Below are positions 25,770 to 34,571 of a DNA stretch of 64,000 nt, piece by piece (within the stretch, counting starts at the first letter, position 1; the number at the start of each line of letters is the position of its first letter). Under the pieces are notes generated by a model, which was not told the origin of the DNA, did no database searches, and saw nothing but the letters and a program-made list of their open reading frames with translations. A program made the translations under genes and the position numbers. Source of the stretch: Paracrocinitomix sp040880585 (GTDB taxonomy: Bacteria > Bacteroidota > Bacteroidia > Flavobacteriales_D > Crocinitomicaceae); contig JBBDID010000037.1 of the NCBI GenBank assembly GCA_040880585.1, positions 42,412-106,411 of the forward strand, given 5' to 3'.

Positions 25770-26420
25770 ATGATGACATTTGACATTAAACACCAAGACG
25801 AATACTCACGCGGACAATTGCTATTAAGAGCTTTTTTTGGCGTGTTTTATATTATGATTCCACACGGAATTTTAATCGTACTTCTATCAATAGGATTACT
25901 ATTTGTAAAATTCCTTACCTTTTGGATAATCCTTTTTACGGGAAAGTGGAATAAAGGGTTTTTTGATTACCACGTTAAAATGATGCGTTACCAGTTGCGC
26001 GTGCAGGCGCGTTTGATGAATTTGGCTGATGGTTACCCCGAATTTGGTTTAAACGGAACCGATACGCACACAAGTTTTGATATCACCTATCAGGAAGATG
26101 TAAGCAGAGGTTCTATGCTTTTGCGGGCATTTTTTGGGATGTTTTATGTTGGAATTCCTCATGGATTTATCTTGATGTTTAGAATGATTGGCGTGTTCTT
26201 CTGTAATTTTATTGGGTTTTGGGCCATCTTATTTACGGCAAATTATCCTAAGGGGATGTTTGATTTTGTTGTAAAAACATACAGATGGAATTACCGGGTA
26301 AGTGCATACCTGAGTTACTTAACTCATACTTACCCTCCTTTTTCGGGAGATGTTCAGCCCGGTGAAAATCTAGACCTTGTTGATGCTACGGTCGCAAATG
26401 ATGAGATTTTGGATGCCTAA
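25770..26420 (+). CDS. DUF4389 membrane protein, internally duplicated
   Basis: A 216-residue protein made of two similar halves: each begins with FDIxxQ, then SRG, LLLRAFFGxFY and IPHG, followed by a hydrophobic hairpin (residues about 27-55 and 122-150) and a conserved RYQLRVQARL or RWNYRVSAYL helix. This is the DUF4389 pattern, present twice. Function is unknown. A bidirectional terminator separates it from convergent infB. Confidence 0.8.
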   Translation: MMTFDIKHQDEYSRGQLLLRAFFGVFYIMIPHGILIVLLSIGLLFVKFLTFWIILFTGKWNKGFFDYHVKMMRYQLRVQARLMNLADGYPEFGLNGTDTHTSFDITYQEDVSRGSMLLRAFFGMFYVGIPHGFILMFRMIGVFFCNFIGFWAILFTANYPKGMFDFVVKTYRWNYRVSAYLSYLTHTYPPFSGDVQPGENLDLVDATVANDEILDA

Positions 26421-26445
26421 ATTTTCAGAGATCGACATTAAAAAA

Positions 26446-26469
26446 CCGTGCTTGTTTTGACAAGCACGG
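26446..26469. terminator. bidirectional terminator between the DUF4389 gene and infB
   Basis: A perfect 10-bp stem, CCGTGCTTGT with ACAAGCACGG and a TTTG loop, with A5 before and T7 after it, so it can stop transcripts from both sides. Confidence 0.9.
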
Positions 26470-26495
26470 TTTTTTTATTTTTTCAATTAATTTGA

Positions 26496-29195
26496 TTACA
26501 GCTTAGAAGCTACTTCAACTTCTTGCCATGACTCTACCAAATCACCCACTTTAATGTCGTTGAATTTATCAATATTCAATCCACATTCGTAGTCTTTTTT
26601 AACTTCTTTGACGTCATCTTTGAATCGTTTCAAAGATCCCAATTCTCCGGAGTAAATGACAATTCCATCCCGAATAAGGCGTACATTGGCATTTCTCAGG
26701 ATTTTACCTTCAGTAACAAAGCATCCGGCAATGGTTCCAATTTTGGTAATTTTAAATGTTTCCCGAATTTCAGCTGTCCCAAGAATTTCTTCTTTAAATT
26801 CAGGAGCAAGCATCCCTTCCATGGCATCTCTAATTTCTTCAATGGCTTTGTAAATCACAGAATACAATCGGATATCGATTTCTTCCTGTTCAGCCAGCCT
26901 TCTGGCTTGTGGAGAAGGTCTTACCTGGAAACCAACAATAATGGCGTCTGAAGCTGAAGCCAGAGAGACATCTGTTTCTGAGATTGCTCCAACACCTTTA
27001 TGAATAATATTTACCTGAATTTTCTCGGTAGAAAGTTTCAATAATGAATCTGACAATGCTTCAATAGATCCATCCACATCACCTTTCACGATTACATTCA
27101 ACTCCTGGAAATCACCAATTGCAATACGTCTTCCAATTTCATCCAGCGTAATGTGTTTTTGCGTTCTCAAGCCTTGTTCTCTGTGTAGCTGTTCTCGTTT
27201 GGTGGCAATTTGTTTTGCTTCTCTCTCATCCGACAAGACGTTAAACCTGTCACCGGCACTCGGCGCTCCATTGAACCCTAAAATAGAAACCGGTATAGAA
27301 GGTCCTGCTTCTTTTACCTCTTGTCCGCGTTCATTGTGCATGGCTTTTACTTTTCCGTAGTGCTGACCTGCAATAATTACATCTCCTACCCGCAATGTTC
27401 CGGCAGAGACCAATAAAGTCGTTACGTATCCTCTTCCTTTATCCAAAGATGCTTCCACAACTGTCCCAACCGCATTTTTGTTCGGATTAGCTTTCAACTC
27501 CAGCATTTCTGCTTCCAGCAATACTTTTTCGAGCAGCACATCAACATTGTCTCCGCTTTTAGCAGAAATATCCGCAGATTGGTATTTTCCACCCCAATCC
27601 TCAACCAGGATGTTCATGGCAGATAACTGTTCTTTAATTTTATCCGGATTCGCTCCCGGCTTATCAATCTTATTAATGGCAAATATCATAGGAACACCGG
27701 CAGCCTGAGCGTGAGAGATAGCCTCTTTGGTTTGTGGCATGATGTCATCATCTGCAGCGATAATGATAATCGCAATATCAGTCACTTGTGCCCCTCTGGC
27801 ACGCATAGCGGTAAACGCCTCGTGACCCGGAGTGTCCAGGAAGGTGATTTTTCCTCCATCCTCTGTTGAAACCGAATAGGCACCAATATGCTGTGTAATA
27901 CCACCGGCTTCCCCTTCCGTGACTTTTTCTGTACGGATATAATCCAACAAAGAAGTTTTCCCGTGATCAACGTGTCCCATTACCGTAACAATCGGTGGGC
28001 GATCTAAAAGGTCTTCTTCATTATCGGCTTCGGTTTCAATAGACTCCTGAACTTCTGCAGAAATAAATTCTGTTTCAAAGCCGTATTCAGAGGCTACCAG
28101 TTGAATGGTTTCAGCATCCAGACGTTGGTTGATAGAAGCAAAAATTCCAAGCGACATACAAGAGGCAATCACTTCAGTAGCAGAAACATTCATCATGCTC
28201 GCCAACTCAGAAACAGAAACAAACTCTGTGAGTTTTAAAATCCCTCTTTCCAGCTCTTCCTGTTCTATTTCTTCCTGTTTTTTATCTGCTGCTGTCTGCC
28301 GTTTTTCTCTTCTGAATTTAGAGCCTTTGCTTTTGCTTCCTCCTCCTTGAAGCCGTGCCAGCGTTTCTTTAATTTCTTTCTGAATTTCTTCTTCGGTAAC
28401 CTGAGTTTTTTCTTTTTTAGGCGCTTTCGTTTTAGCAGCTCCCTTATTTTGACGAGCTTGTTTCTCGACATTTACTTTTTTGATTCGCTTTCTCTTTTTA
28501 CGATCGTGGGAATCACTGGATTTTTCTCTTTTTTGAGGCAGGTCAATCTTTCCAACCACTTTCAGTCCGCTCAATTTATCAGATGCGGCCTTTATGGTTT
28601 CAATGTCTTTTGTAGCTTCTTCAGGTGCTGTTTCTTCTTCTTCTTTTTTCTTTTTTTCTTTTTCAGCGTCCTCTTCTTCTTTTTTCTTCGTCTCCTGAGC
28701 GACTTTTTTCTCACTTTCAGCCTCTTCTTCCTCTTTCTTTTTCTTTTTGGCTTCAGCGTCCTTTTTTTCAGCTTCTTCTTTCTTCTTTTTACTGTCAGGA
28801 CGTGTTCTCTGGTTAATGGCATCCAGATCAATTTTTCCAACTACTTCAAAGCCTACTTTAGATTTGGATGGCGCAACTTCTTTTTCGACTTCTTCATCCT
28901 CATCCTGATCATCTTCATCTGCATCATCTTCATCCGTTTTTCCATCTTTTTTGATGTCTTTGATCGACAGGGACTCTCGTTTTTCTCTTCCAATAACAGT
29001 TTCCTGAGACTTTTCTTTTGCCTCTTTATCTTCGGCAAATTCATCCTCTAATACAGTGAGAATTTCTCCCTCTATTTTGGTGTTAGGTTTTGAATCTATC
29101 TTAAACCCTTTTGTTTCTAAAAACTCAACAATAGTAGCAATCTTAATGTTGAATTCTTTCGCCACTTTATTTAACCTTTTTGCCTTGCCTGCCAT
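26496..29195 (-). CDS. infB: translation initiation factor IF-2
   Basis: An 899-residue GTPase that delivers initiator tRNA to the ribosome. It has the IF2 N-terminal domain (residues 1-50), a long Lys/Glu-rich low-complexity linker (about 60-330), a second IF2 N-domain (about 315-370), and the G domain with GHVDHGKTSLLD near residue 405, DTPGHEAF and NKIDKP. Domains II to IV follow. It is 35 bp after nusA in the rimP-nusA-infB operon. Confidence 0.97.
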   Translation of the reverse strand: MAGKAKRLNKVAKEFNIKIATIVEFLETKGFKIDSKPNTKIEGEILTVLEDEFAEDKEAKEKSQETVIGREKRESLSIKDIKKDGKTDEDDADEDDQDEDEEVEKEVAPSKSKVGFEVVGKIDLDAINQRTRPDSKKKKEEAEKKDAEAKKKKKEEEEAESEKKVAQETKKKEEEDAEKEKKKKEEEETAPEEATKDIETIKAASDKLSGLKVVGKIDLPQKREKSSDSHDRKKRKRIKKVNVEKQARQNKGAAKTKAPKKEKTQVTEEEIQKEIKETLARLQGGGSKSKGSKFRREKRQTAADKKQEEIEQEELERGILKLTEFVSVSELASMMNVSATEVIASCMSLGIFASINQRLDAETIQLVASEYGFETEFISAEVQESIETEADNEEDLLDRPPIVTVMGHVDHGKTSLLDYIRTEKVTEGEAGGITQHIGAYSVSTEDGGKITFLDTPGHEAFTAMRARGAQVTDIAIIIIAADDDIMPQTKEAISHAQAAGVPMIFAINKIDKPGANPDKIKEQLSAMNILVEDWGGKYQSADISAKSGDNVDVLLEKVLLEAEMLELKANPNKNAVGTVVEASLDKGRGYVTTLLVSAGTLRVGDVIIAGQHYGKVKAMHNERGQEVKEAGPSIPVSILGFNGAPSAGDRFNVLSDEREAKQIATKREQLHREQGLRTQKHITLDEIGRRIAIGDFQELNVIVKGDVDGSIEALSDSLLKLSTEKIQVNIIHKGVGAISETDVSLASASDAIIVGFQVRPSPQARRLAEQEEIDIRLYSVIYKAIEEIRDAMEGMLAPEFKEEILGTAEIRETFKITKIGTIAGCFVTEGKILRNANVRLIRDGIVIYSGELGSLKRFKDDVKEVKKDYECGLNIDKFNDIKVGDLVESWQEVEVASKL

Positions 29196-29230
29196 TTACT
29201 CTCTTTCGTTATTGTCAATAATTTCAGGGA

Positions 29231-30499
29231 TTACTGTTCTTGTCCCTGTTCCTCTCCCTGTTCTTGTTCAAATTCAGCTTTTAAAATACTGAGGACATCT
29301 TCTACGGTTTCCTCTTCCAAATCAGTTCTTTTCATGAGCTCTGCTTTGTCCAATTCTATTACCGATTTTGCTGAATCCAACCCAATTGATTTCAATTCTT
29401 TAATGATCCAGCCTTCAATTTCATCAGTAAATTCATCCAAATCTACATCTTCTATATCTTCTGCACCTTCACGATAAACATCAATTTCAAATCCGGTTAA
29501 TTTTCCTGCTAATTTAATATTATGTCCTCCTTTACCAATGGCTAAAGAAACCTGATCCGGTTTCAGAAACACATCAGCTCTACCGGTTACCTCATTAATT
29601 TCAATAGAGGTGATCTTAGCCGGAGACAATGCTCGTTGGATAAATAATTTATCGTTATTGGTGTAATTGATCACATCAATATTCTCATTTTTTAGTTCAC
29701 GTACAATCCCGTGAATTCTCGCTCCCTTCATTCCTACACAAGCTCCAACCGGGTCAATCCGATCATCATAGGATTCAACAGCCACTTTAGCTCTCTCTCC
29801 GGGTTCCCGCACAATTCTTTTAATGGTAATCAGACCATCAAAAACTTCCGGCACTTCCAATTCAAATAATCTTTCCAGGAATTCAGGAGCGGTTCTTGAC
29901 AATATAATAATTGGTGAGTTATTTCGCAAATCAACCCTTGCCACAACAGCTCTAATTGTTTCTCCTTTTTTGAAATAATCAGATGGGATTTGCTCAGACT
30001 TAGGTAAAATCAACTCATTTCCTTCATCATCCAGAATCAAAATCTCTCTTTTCCACACTTGATAGACTTCCCCGGTGATAATATCTCCGATTCTTTCTTT
30101 GTACTTTTTATAAATATGATCTTTTTCAAGTTCAAGGATTCGAGAAATCAAGTTTTGTCTCAATGACAAGACGTTTCTACGTCCAAAATCATCCAGCTTA
30201 ACTTCTTCGGCCACTTCTTCTCCTACTTCAAAATCCGGTTCAATTTCAATTGCTTTTGAGATCGAAATTTCAGTATTTTCATCTTCCACCTCGCCATCCG
30301 GCACAATTTCTCTGTTGATCCAAATTTCCACATCCCCTTTATCCGGGTTAATAATCACATCTATGTGATCATCTGTTCCGTATTTTTTCTTCAACATTGA
30401 TCTAAAAACATCCTGAAGGATATTCATCATGGTTTCCCTGTCAATGTTTTTGAATTCTTTAAATTCCGAAAATGACTCTATTAATTCCAGCGCGTTCAT
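29231..30499 (-). CDS. nusA: transcription termination/antitermination factor NusA
   Basis: A 422-residue NusA with the N-terminal RNA polymerase-binding domain, an S1 domain (about 130-200), and KH domains with GMKGARIHGIVRELKNE and SLAIGKGGHNIKLAGK. The C-terminus has an acidic helix-hairpin region and a Glu/Gln tail. NusA binds nascent RNA to control pausing and termination. Because it acts on hairpins, the terminator-like structure in the operon leader is of interest. Confidence 0.96.
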   Translation of the reverse strand: MNALELIESFSEFKEFKNIDRETMMNILQDVFRSMLKKKYGTDDHIDVIINPDKGDVEIWINREIVPDGEVEDENTEISISKAIEIEPDFEVGEEVAEEVKLDDFGRRNVLSLRQNLISRILELEKDHIYKKYKERIGDIITGEVYQVWKREILILDDEGNELILPKSEQIPSDYFKKGETIRAVVARVDLRNNSPIIILSRTAPEFLERLFELEVPEVFDGLITIKRIVREPGERAKVAVESYDDRIDPVGACVGMKGARIHGIVRELKNENIDVINYTNNDKLFIQRALSPAKITSIEINEVTGRADVFLKPDQVSLAIGKGGHNIKLAGKLTGFEIDVYREGAEDIEDVDLDEFTDEIEGWIIKELKSIGLDSAKSVIELDKAELMKRTDLEEETVEDVLSILKAEFEQEQGEEQGQEQ

Positions 30500-30512
30500 A
30501 TCATAAGTTAAA

Positions 30513-30989
30513 TTAAAAAGAAATTACCAATTTGGTTTCTTTCACTTCGTTATAATTAAAGGGTATTTCTTCTAGTACCCATTCCTTCTTTTTTTTTCCT
30601 TCTATTCTTTTTTTTTCTTTTGTCTCAACGACAAAGCCGTTTTCATCTACATTTTTTAAAACCCCTTCAACAGATGATCCGTGTTCAACAGCTTGAACTT
30701 TCACATCTCTTCCTATATTTTTAACGTACTGTTTCAGCACGCGAAAGGGTTTATTTAATCCTGCAGAGGAAACTTCTAATGCAAAATCTTCTATTTCCCT
30801 ATCCAGGTTGTGTTCTATATTTCTGCTGACTGATTTACAGTCTTCAATAGACACAAAACCATCTTCTTTATCCAGCTCTACCACTATTTTGTTGTTGCTA
30901 CCCACTGTGATCTCCACTACAAAAAGAGACGGATCTCTCTCTGCAATTCGTTCATTTGCTAATTCTTCAATTCTCTTTTTAGCGATCAT
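30513..30989 (-). CDS. rimP: ribosome maturation factor RimP
   Basis: A 158-residue RimP, needed for maturation of the 30S subunit. It shows the family segments LDREIEDFALEVSSAGLNKP and the SH3-like C-terminal domain starting at YVKNIGRDVKV. It is the first gene of rimP-nusA-infB, with 13 bp to nusA. A hairpin with a T run lies 12 bp before its ATG. Confidence 0.94.
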   Translation of the reverse strand: MIAKKRIEELANERIAERDPSLFVVEITVGSNNKIVVELDKEDGFVSIEDCKSVSRNIEHNLDREIEDFALEVSSAGLNKPFRVLKQYVKNIGRDVKVQAVEHGSSVEGVLKNVDENGFVVETKEKKRIEGKKKKEWVLEEIPFNYNEVKETKLVISF

Positions 30990-31001
30990 TTTGAGTACAA
31001 A

Positions 31002-31025
31002 AAGAGGGGACTTTCGTCCCCTCTT
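31002..31025 (-). terminator. terminator-like hairpin in the rimP leader
   Basis: A perfect 10-bp stem, AAGAGGGGAC with GTCCCCTCTT and a four-base loop, followed on the leftward strand by a short T run. It lies between the predicted promoter and the rimP ATG with no gene in between, so it is either an attenuator or a block to ribosome binding. Confidence 0.75.
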
Positions 31026-31052
31026 GATAGTGTTTTTCTTTATTTTACGCTA

Positions 31053-31086
31053 CAAATATAAGTATAATTCTTCTTTTAACAAAAAA
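31053..31086 (-). promoter_or_regulatory. promoter of rimP-nusA-infB
   Basis: TTTTTTG (31086-31080) and TATATTTG (31060-31053) on the leftward strand are 19 bases apart, an excellent match to the Bacteroidota consensus. The leader would be about 55 nt and contain the hairpin. Confidence 0.75.
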
Positions 31087-31237
31087 TTAAAAACTCAATC
31101 CTCATTTTATTTTTGTTTTTTCTCTATTTCAAAGATGTCCGGGGAAATAAAGTCAGGCTTCCAATAAGCCAATACTGACAGTTGCTTCAGGAGTTTTGTT
31201 TTTCAATGAGGGTCGTTTTCAGAATTGACAAATTTTG

Positions 31238-31375
31238 GAAATAATGACTCCCATTTCCGCCATTTCATTTCCCCATCCGCCAGCTGGCGGAAGTGAAATG
31301 GCTTTGCCTTAGTATTATTAAGCGATCCGCCAGTTGGCGGATGAGGGAAAGGATCGCCAGGGATGGTTATTATTT
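31238..31375. repeat. palindromic REP-like element after the cyclase gene
   Basis: It contains a perfect 16-bp palindrome (TCCGCCAG and its complement, 31276-31291) inside longer arms, GCCATTTCATTTCC (31259-31272) and GGAAGTGAAATGGC (31289-31302), and a second palindrome at 31325-31342 (ATCCGCCA-GT-TGGCGGAT). The element fills the 135 bp before the cyclase stop codon and probably also ends that transcript. Together with the rimP leader it accounts for the gene-free stretch 30990-31375, in which about 31090-31237 shows nothing else. Confidence 0.65.
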
Positions 31376-32176
31376 CTAGCTTTTTAAATTTTCACCGGAC
31401 AATAATGTCTCTATTTCAAAGAGTATAATTTTAGAAGGGGATGCGTCGTTTTCAAGGCTTGTGATTTGCAGGTTCATTAAATATTTTCCGTCAGAGACTT
31501 TAGTTGGGACGTAGATCAGCTCTGTAATGGTTTTATGTTTTTGAGGATTTTCAGGGTATTTCCAAAAAGTGTGGTGTCCGGCCAATTCTCCCTGATCTTC
31601 TTCCCTGTCAATAGAAGGTAAATCCACCAACAAATGATCTATTTCATAAAAATTGATCACCTCTATCGCTTCTACCGAAAAATAGGTGGGGTTGGTGTTT
31701 GAATAGTCGATTGAGCATTTGTCAGATGAATTGGGTAGGGTTCTTACCACTAATGCATTAACGCTTTCCATTTCTTCTTCAAATGGTGCCAGGGCTTTTA
31801 TCAGTGTTTCTTTGGTGATGATCCGGTCTTCTTCTTGTGTTCTGTCGTTCATTACTTTTTCAGGATGAACAGAAATCAGCAGGGATAAAAAATGAAATTC
31901 TTTTAAACAGGCATTAAGTGTTTCTTTTTCAGATGAAATGTGTCCAACGCACTCTGTATGCGTTCCGTTTCCATGCGGGTTGAACGTAATGGTGTTAAAA
32001 TTAACAGCTCCTCCTTGATTGACATCTCCTATAAATCGATCTGTCATGACCGGTTCAATAGATACCGGGGCGCAATACCAGGCTAAAACAGGTTGATGTC
32101 CATTATGAATGGGAATAGAAAGATCTATCGGTTTGTTTGTTCGGATAAAATCGGATTCATTCAAGTGTAAAATCAT
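31376..32176 (-). CDS. cyclase-family (kynurenine formamidase-like) hydrolase
   Basis: A 266-residue protein of the metal-dependent cyclase family. The segment NPHGNGTHTECVGHI corresponds to the HxGTHxDxPxH metal site, with Glu in place of the usual Asp. Relatives hydrolyse N-formylkynurenine or cyclic amides, but no tryptophan-degradation genes are nearby, so the substrate is open. No signal peptide is visible. It is divergent from the IPExxxVDY gene. Confidence 0.8.
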   Translation of the reverse strand: MILHLNESDFIRTNKPIDLSIPIHNGHQPVLAWYCAPVSIEPVMTDRFIGDVNQGGAVNFNTITFNPHGNGTHTECVGHISSEKETLNACLKEFHFLSLLISVHPEKVMNDRTQEEDRIITKETLIKALAPFEEEMESVNALVVRTLPNSSDKCSIDYSNTNPTYFSVEAIEVINFYEIDHLLVDLPSIDREEDQGELAGHHTFWKYPENPQKHKTITELIYVPTKVSDGKYLMNLQITSLENDASPSKIILFEIETLLSGENLKS

Positions 32177-32226
32177 ACCACTAAAGATAATTTAAATAAC
32201 TTTACTATTGATTTTAAGTAGTAGAA

Positions 32227-32643
32227 ATGGCGAAATACAAGTTGGATTTAGAGGAGGATTATACATTCCAGTTAATCGGGGTTTGTTCCAATCATTCTGA
32301 TTACCGGCTTTGTTGGGCGATTAATAGAGAATTAGGTATTCAACTTAACAAAACAGCTGATTTTTCTGTCATGGAAAAGAAGCAGTCAGAGCACCTCCAC
32401 TCTTTCTATGAATTTTACGACGAGGAAGAGCATATAGAGTATTACTTAATTAAAAACGTTTCCAATAATTATCACCGCCTTGTCCCGGAAAAAGATCAGA
32501 TTGATTACTTTTTAATCCTCAAAAATAATTACGTTAAGGATGTGGACGAAATATTATTAAAGCTCAAAAACATTGAAAGTATCCTCACAGCATTTATATT
32601 TGATCCTGCAACATTAAAATCAAAGGGAAACCTCATTTTTTAG
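32227..32643 (+). CDS. IPExxxVDY family protein
   Basis: A 138-residue protein with VPEKDQIDYFLIL at residues 86-98, a conservative version of the IPExxxVDY motif that names this Bacteroidota family. The function is unknown. It is placed 10 bp before the pyruvate kinase gene, probably in one transcript, an arrangement I recall as common in the phylum. Confidence 0.82.
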   Translation: MAKYKLDLEEDYTFQLIGVCSNHSDYRLCWAINRELGIQLNKTADFSVMEKKQSEHLHSFYEFYDEEEHIEYYLIKNVSNNYHRLVPEKDQIDYFLILKNNYVKDVDEILLKLKNIESILTAFIFDPATLKSKGNLIF

Positions 32644-32653
32644 ACAAAACCGA

Positions 32654-34066
32654 ATGAAAAAAACAAAAATAGTCGCCACTTTAGGCCCCGCTTCCAGTTC
32701 AAAGGCAACATTAACTGAAATGATCAGGCAAGGGTTGAATGTTTGCCGGATGAACTTTTCACACGGTAGTTATGAAGATCACTCATCCGTTATTCATCTG
32801 GTTCGGGAAATCAATGAGGAATTGGGCACTCACGTAGCTATTCTTGCCGACTTACAAGGGCCTAAAATACGAATTGGAGAAGTGGAAAATAACGGGGTGT
32901 TGTTAGAAGACGGCAGTAAGCTGGTGATTACCACTGAAAAATGTATCGGTACTGCTAAGCGGGTATACCTGAGTTACCAAACGTTTCCAAAAGATGTGAG
33001 TGTAGGAGATTTACTACTGGTAGACGACGGTAAACTACAAATGGAAGTAATGGCTATTCATGGTGATGAAGTTGAAACCAAAGTGATTCACGGAGGGATT
33101 TTGAGCTCCAATAAAGGGGTAAACCTCCCGAATACGAGAATTTCTTTGCCTTCGCTCACTGAAAAAGACAAAGAAGATCTGGATTTTGCTTTGAAACACA
33201 ATGTAGATTGGATCGGTTTATCTTTTGTTCGATCAGCCAATGATATTAAAGAATTAAAGGCTATTATTTCATCCAAAAACAAGCATGCTAAAGTAGTTGC
33301 GAAGATTGAAAAGCCTGAAGCTGTATGGGATATTGAAGAAATTATTCAAGCGACGGATGCCGTTATGGTGGCCCGAGGAGATTTGGGCGTTGAAATTCCC
33401 ATGGAGAAAGTTCCCACCGTTCAAAAACGGATCATAAAATTGTGCCGATTACATGCCAAGCCAAGTATAGTGGCTACACAAATGATGGAGAGCATGATTA
33501 AAAACTTCCGTCCTACCCGTGCTGAAGTGAATGATGTAGCCAATGCCGTAATGGATGGAGCAGATGCTGTGATGTTATCCGGAGAAACTTCTATTGGTGA
33601 TCATCCCATTGAAGTGATCAAAGCCATGTGCATGATCGTGAATGAGGTAGAAACCAGCAGTGATATTTACCATAAAATTGAAGTACCGGAAAAAAATCAG
33701 GAGCGTTTCATTACAGATTCTATCTGCTTTAATGCTGCCCGACTTGCTCAGCGGGTGGATGCGGCGGGTATTATTACCATGACTTTTTCAGGGTATACTG
33801 CATATAAAGTATCTTCACAACGACCAAAGGCTAACACTTTTGTGTTTACTGAAAACAGACAGATATTGAGTCAATTGAACCTGCTGTGGGGTGTGGAGGG
33901 TTTTTTCTACGATAAAATGGTCAGCACGGACGCTACTATCCAAGACTGCAAAAACATTTTAGCAGATAAAGGTTTTCTTAAAAAAGGGGAGTTAGTGGTC
34001 AATATTGCTTCTACCCCAATCGAAGAGAAAGGGCAATCCAATATGCTGAAGTTAAGTTACGTTTAA
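32654..34066 (+). CDS. pyk: pyruvate kinase
   Basis: A 470-residue glycolytic enzyme making pyruvate and ATP from phosphoenolpyruvate and ADP. Landmarks are ATLGPASSS at the N-terminus, MNFSHGSYEDH, the active-site KIEKPEAVWDIEEII, ARGDLGVEIP and ATQMMESMI. Length is normal. The stop codon is one base from the stop of the convergent TerB-like gene, with no terminator hairpin in between. Confidence 0.97.
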   Translation: MKKTKIVATLGPASSSKATLTEMIRQGLNVCRMNFSHGSYEDHSSVIHLVREINEELGTHVAILADLQGPKIRIGEVENNGVLLEDGSKLVITTEKCIGTAKRVYLSYQTFPKDVSVGDLLLVDDGKLQMEVMAIHGDEVETKVIHGGILSSNKGVNLPNTRISLPSLTEKDKEDLDFALKHNVDWIGLSFVRSANDIKELKAIISSKNKHAKVVAKIEKPEAVWDIEEIIQATDAVMVARGDLGVEIPMEKVPTVQKRIIKLCRLHAKPSIVATQMMESMIKNFRPTRAEVNDVANAVMDGADAVMLSGETSIGDHPIEVIKAMCMIVNEVETSSDIYHKIEVPEKNQERFITDSICFNAARLAQRVDAAGIITMTFSGYTAYKVSSQRPKANTFVFTENRQILSQLNLLWGVEGFFYDKMVSTDATIQDCKNILADKGFLKKGELVVNIASTPIEEKGQSNMLKLSYV

Positions 34067-34067
34067 C

Positions 34068-34457
34068 TTAGTCAATCGTCATATTGACTTTGAAATCCCT
34101 GATTTCCTGAATGAACTGGTTAATGAGTTCGTGTTCTTCACCTGTTTTAGGCGGAAAAGAATCAGCAACTTTTTTCATCACCCGTATAAATTGTTCCTTG
34201 ATCTCATTGGTTAGGTAATATTTTCCGTTTTCAAGTGCATCTAACGCCCATTTGTGTACGTCTTCAAATCCTGCTTCGTCTTTTTGAAGTAATTTAAAGA
34301 TGATTTCAACATACTGGAAATCCATATTGTGATCCGTCTCTTCTTTCACAATTTTACGAAGCGCTTCTTTTTCTTCTTTTTGAATTTCTCCATCCGCTTT
34401 TGCAATTGCATAGGTAAAAATACCCAAGGCATAATATAAACTTTGTTTACTGTCCAT
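34068..34457 (-). CDS. TerB-like helical protein
   Basis: A 129-residue all-helical cytosolic protein. The N-terminus (ALGIFTYAIAKADGEIQKEE) has the pattern of TerB-family proteins, including the acidic ADGEI turn after the first helix. TerB domains are linked to tellurite resistance and membrane-associated stress functions, but no other ter gene is present. TATATTTG at 34511-34504 may be its -7 promoter box, about 47 bp upstream. Confidence 0.7.
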   Translation of the reverse strand: MDSKQSLYYALGIFTYAIAKADGEIQKEEKEALRKIVKEETDHNMDFQYVEIIFKLLQKDEAGFEDVHKWALDALENGKYYLTNEIKEQFIRVMKKVADSFPPKTGEEHELINQFIQEIRDFKVNMTID

Positions 34458-34571
34458 GTTTTCTATATTTTGTAATTAATATGTGTAGTGATTTTAACTT
34501 CTACAAATATAAGGTATTAATATCCTGAGAATCTACCAAATGTCAGTAGAAAAAATGATCTTTATCTGAAC

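Noticed and set aside
28347..29051. Rightward 234-residue Phe/Ser-rich frame
   Set aside because: It is the complement of the Lys/Glu-rich linker of infB and has no start signal or family features.
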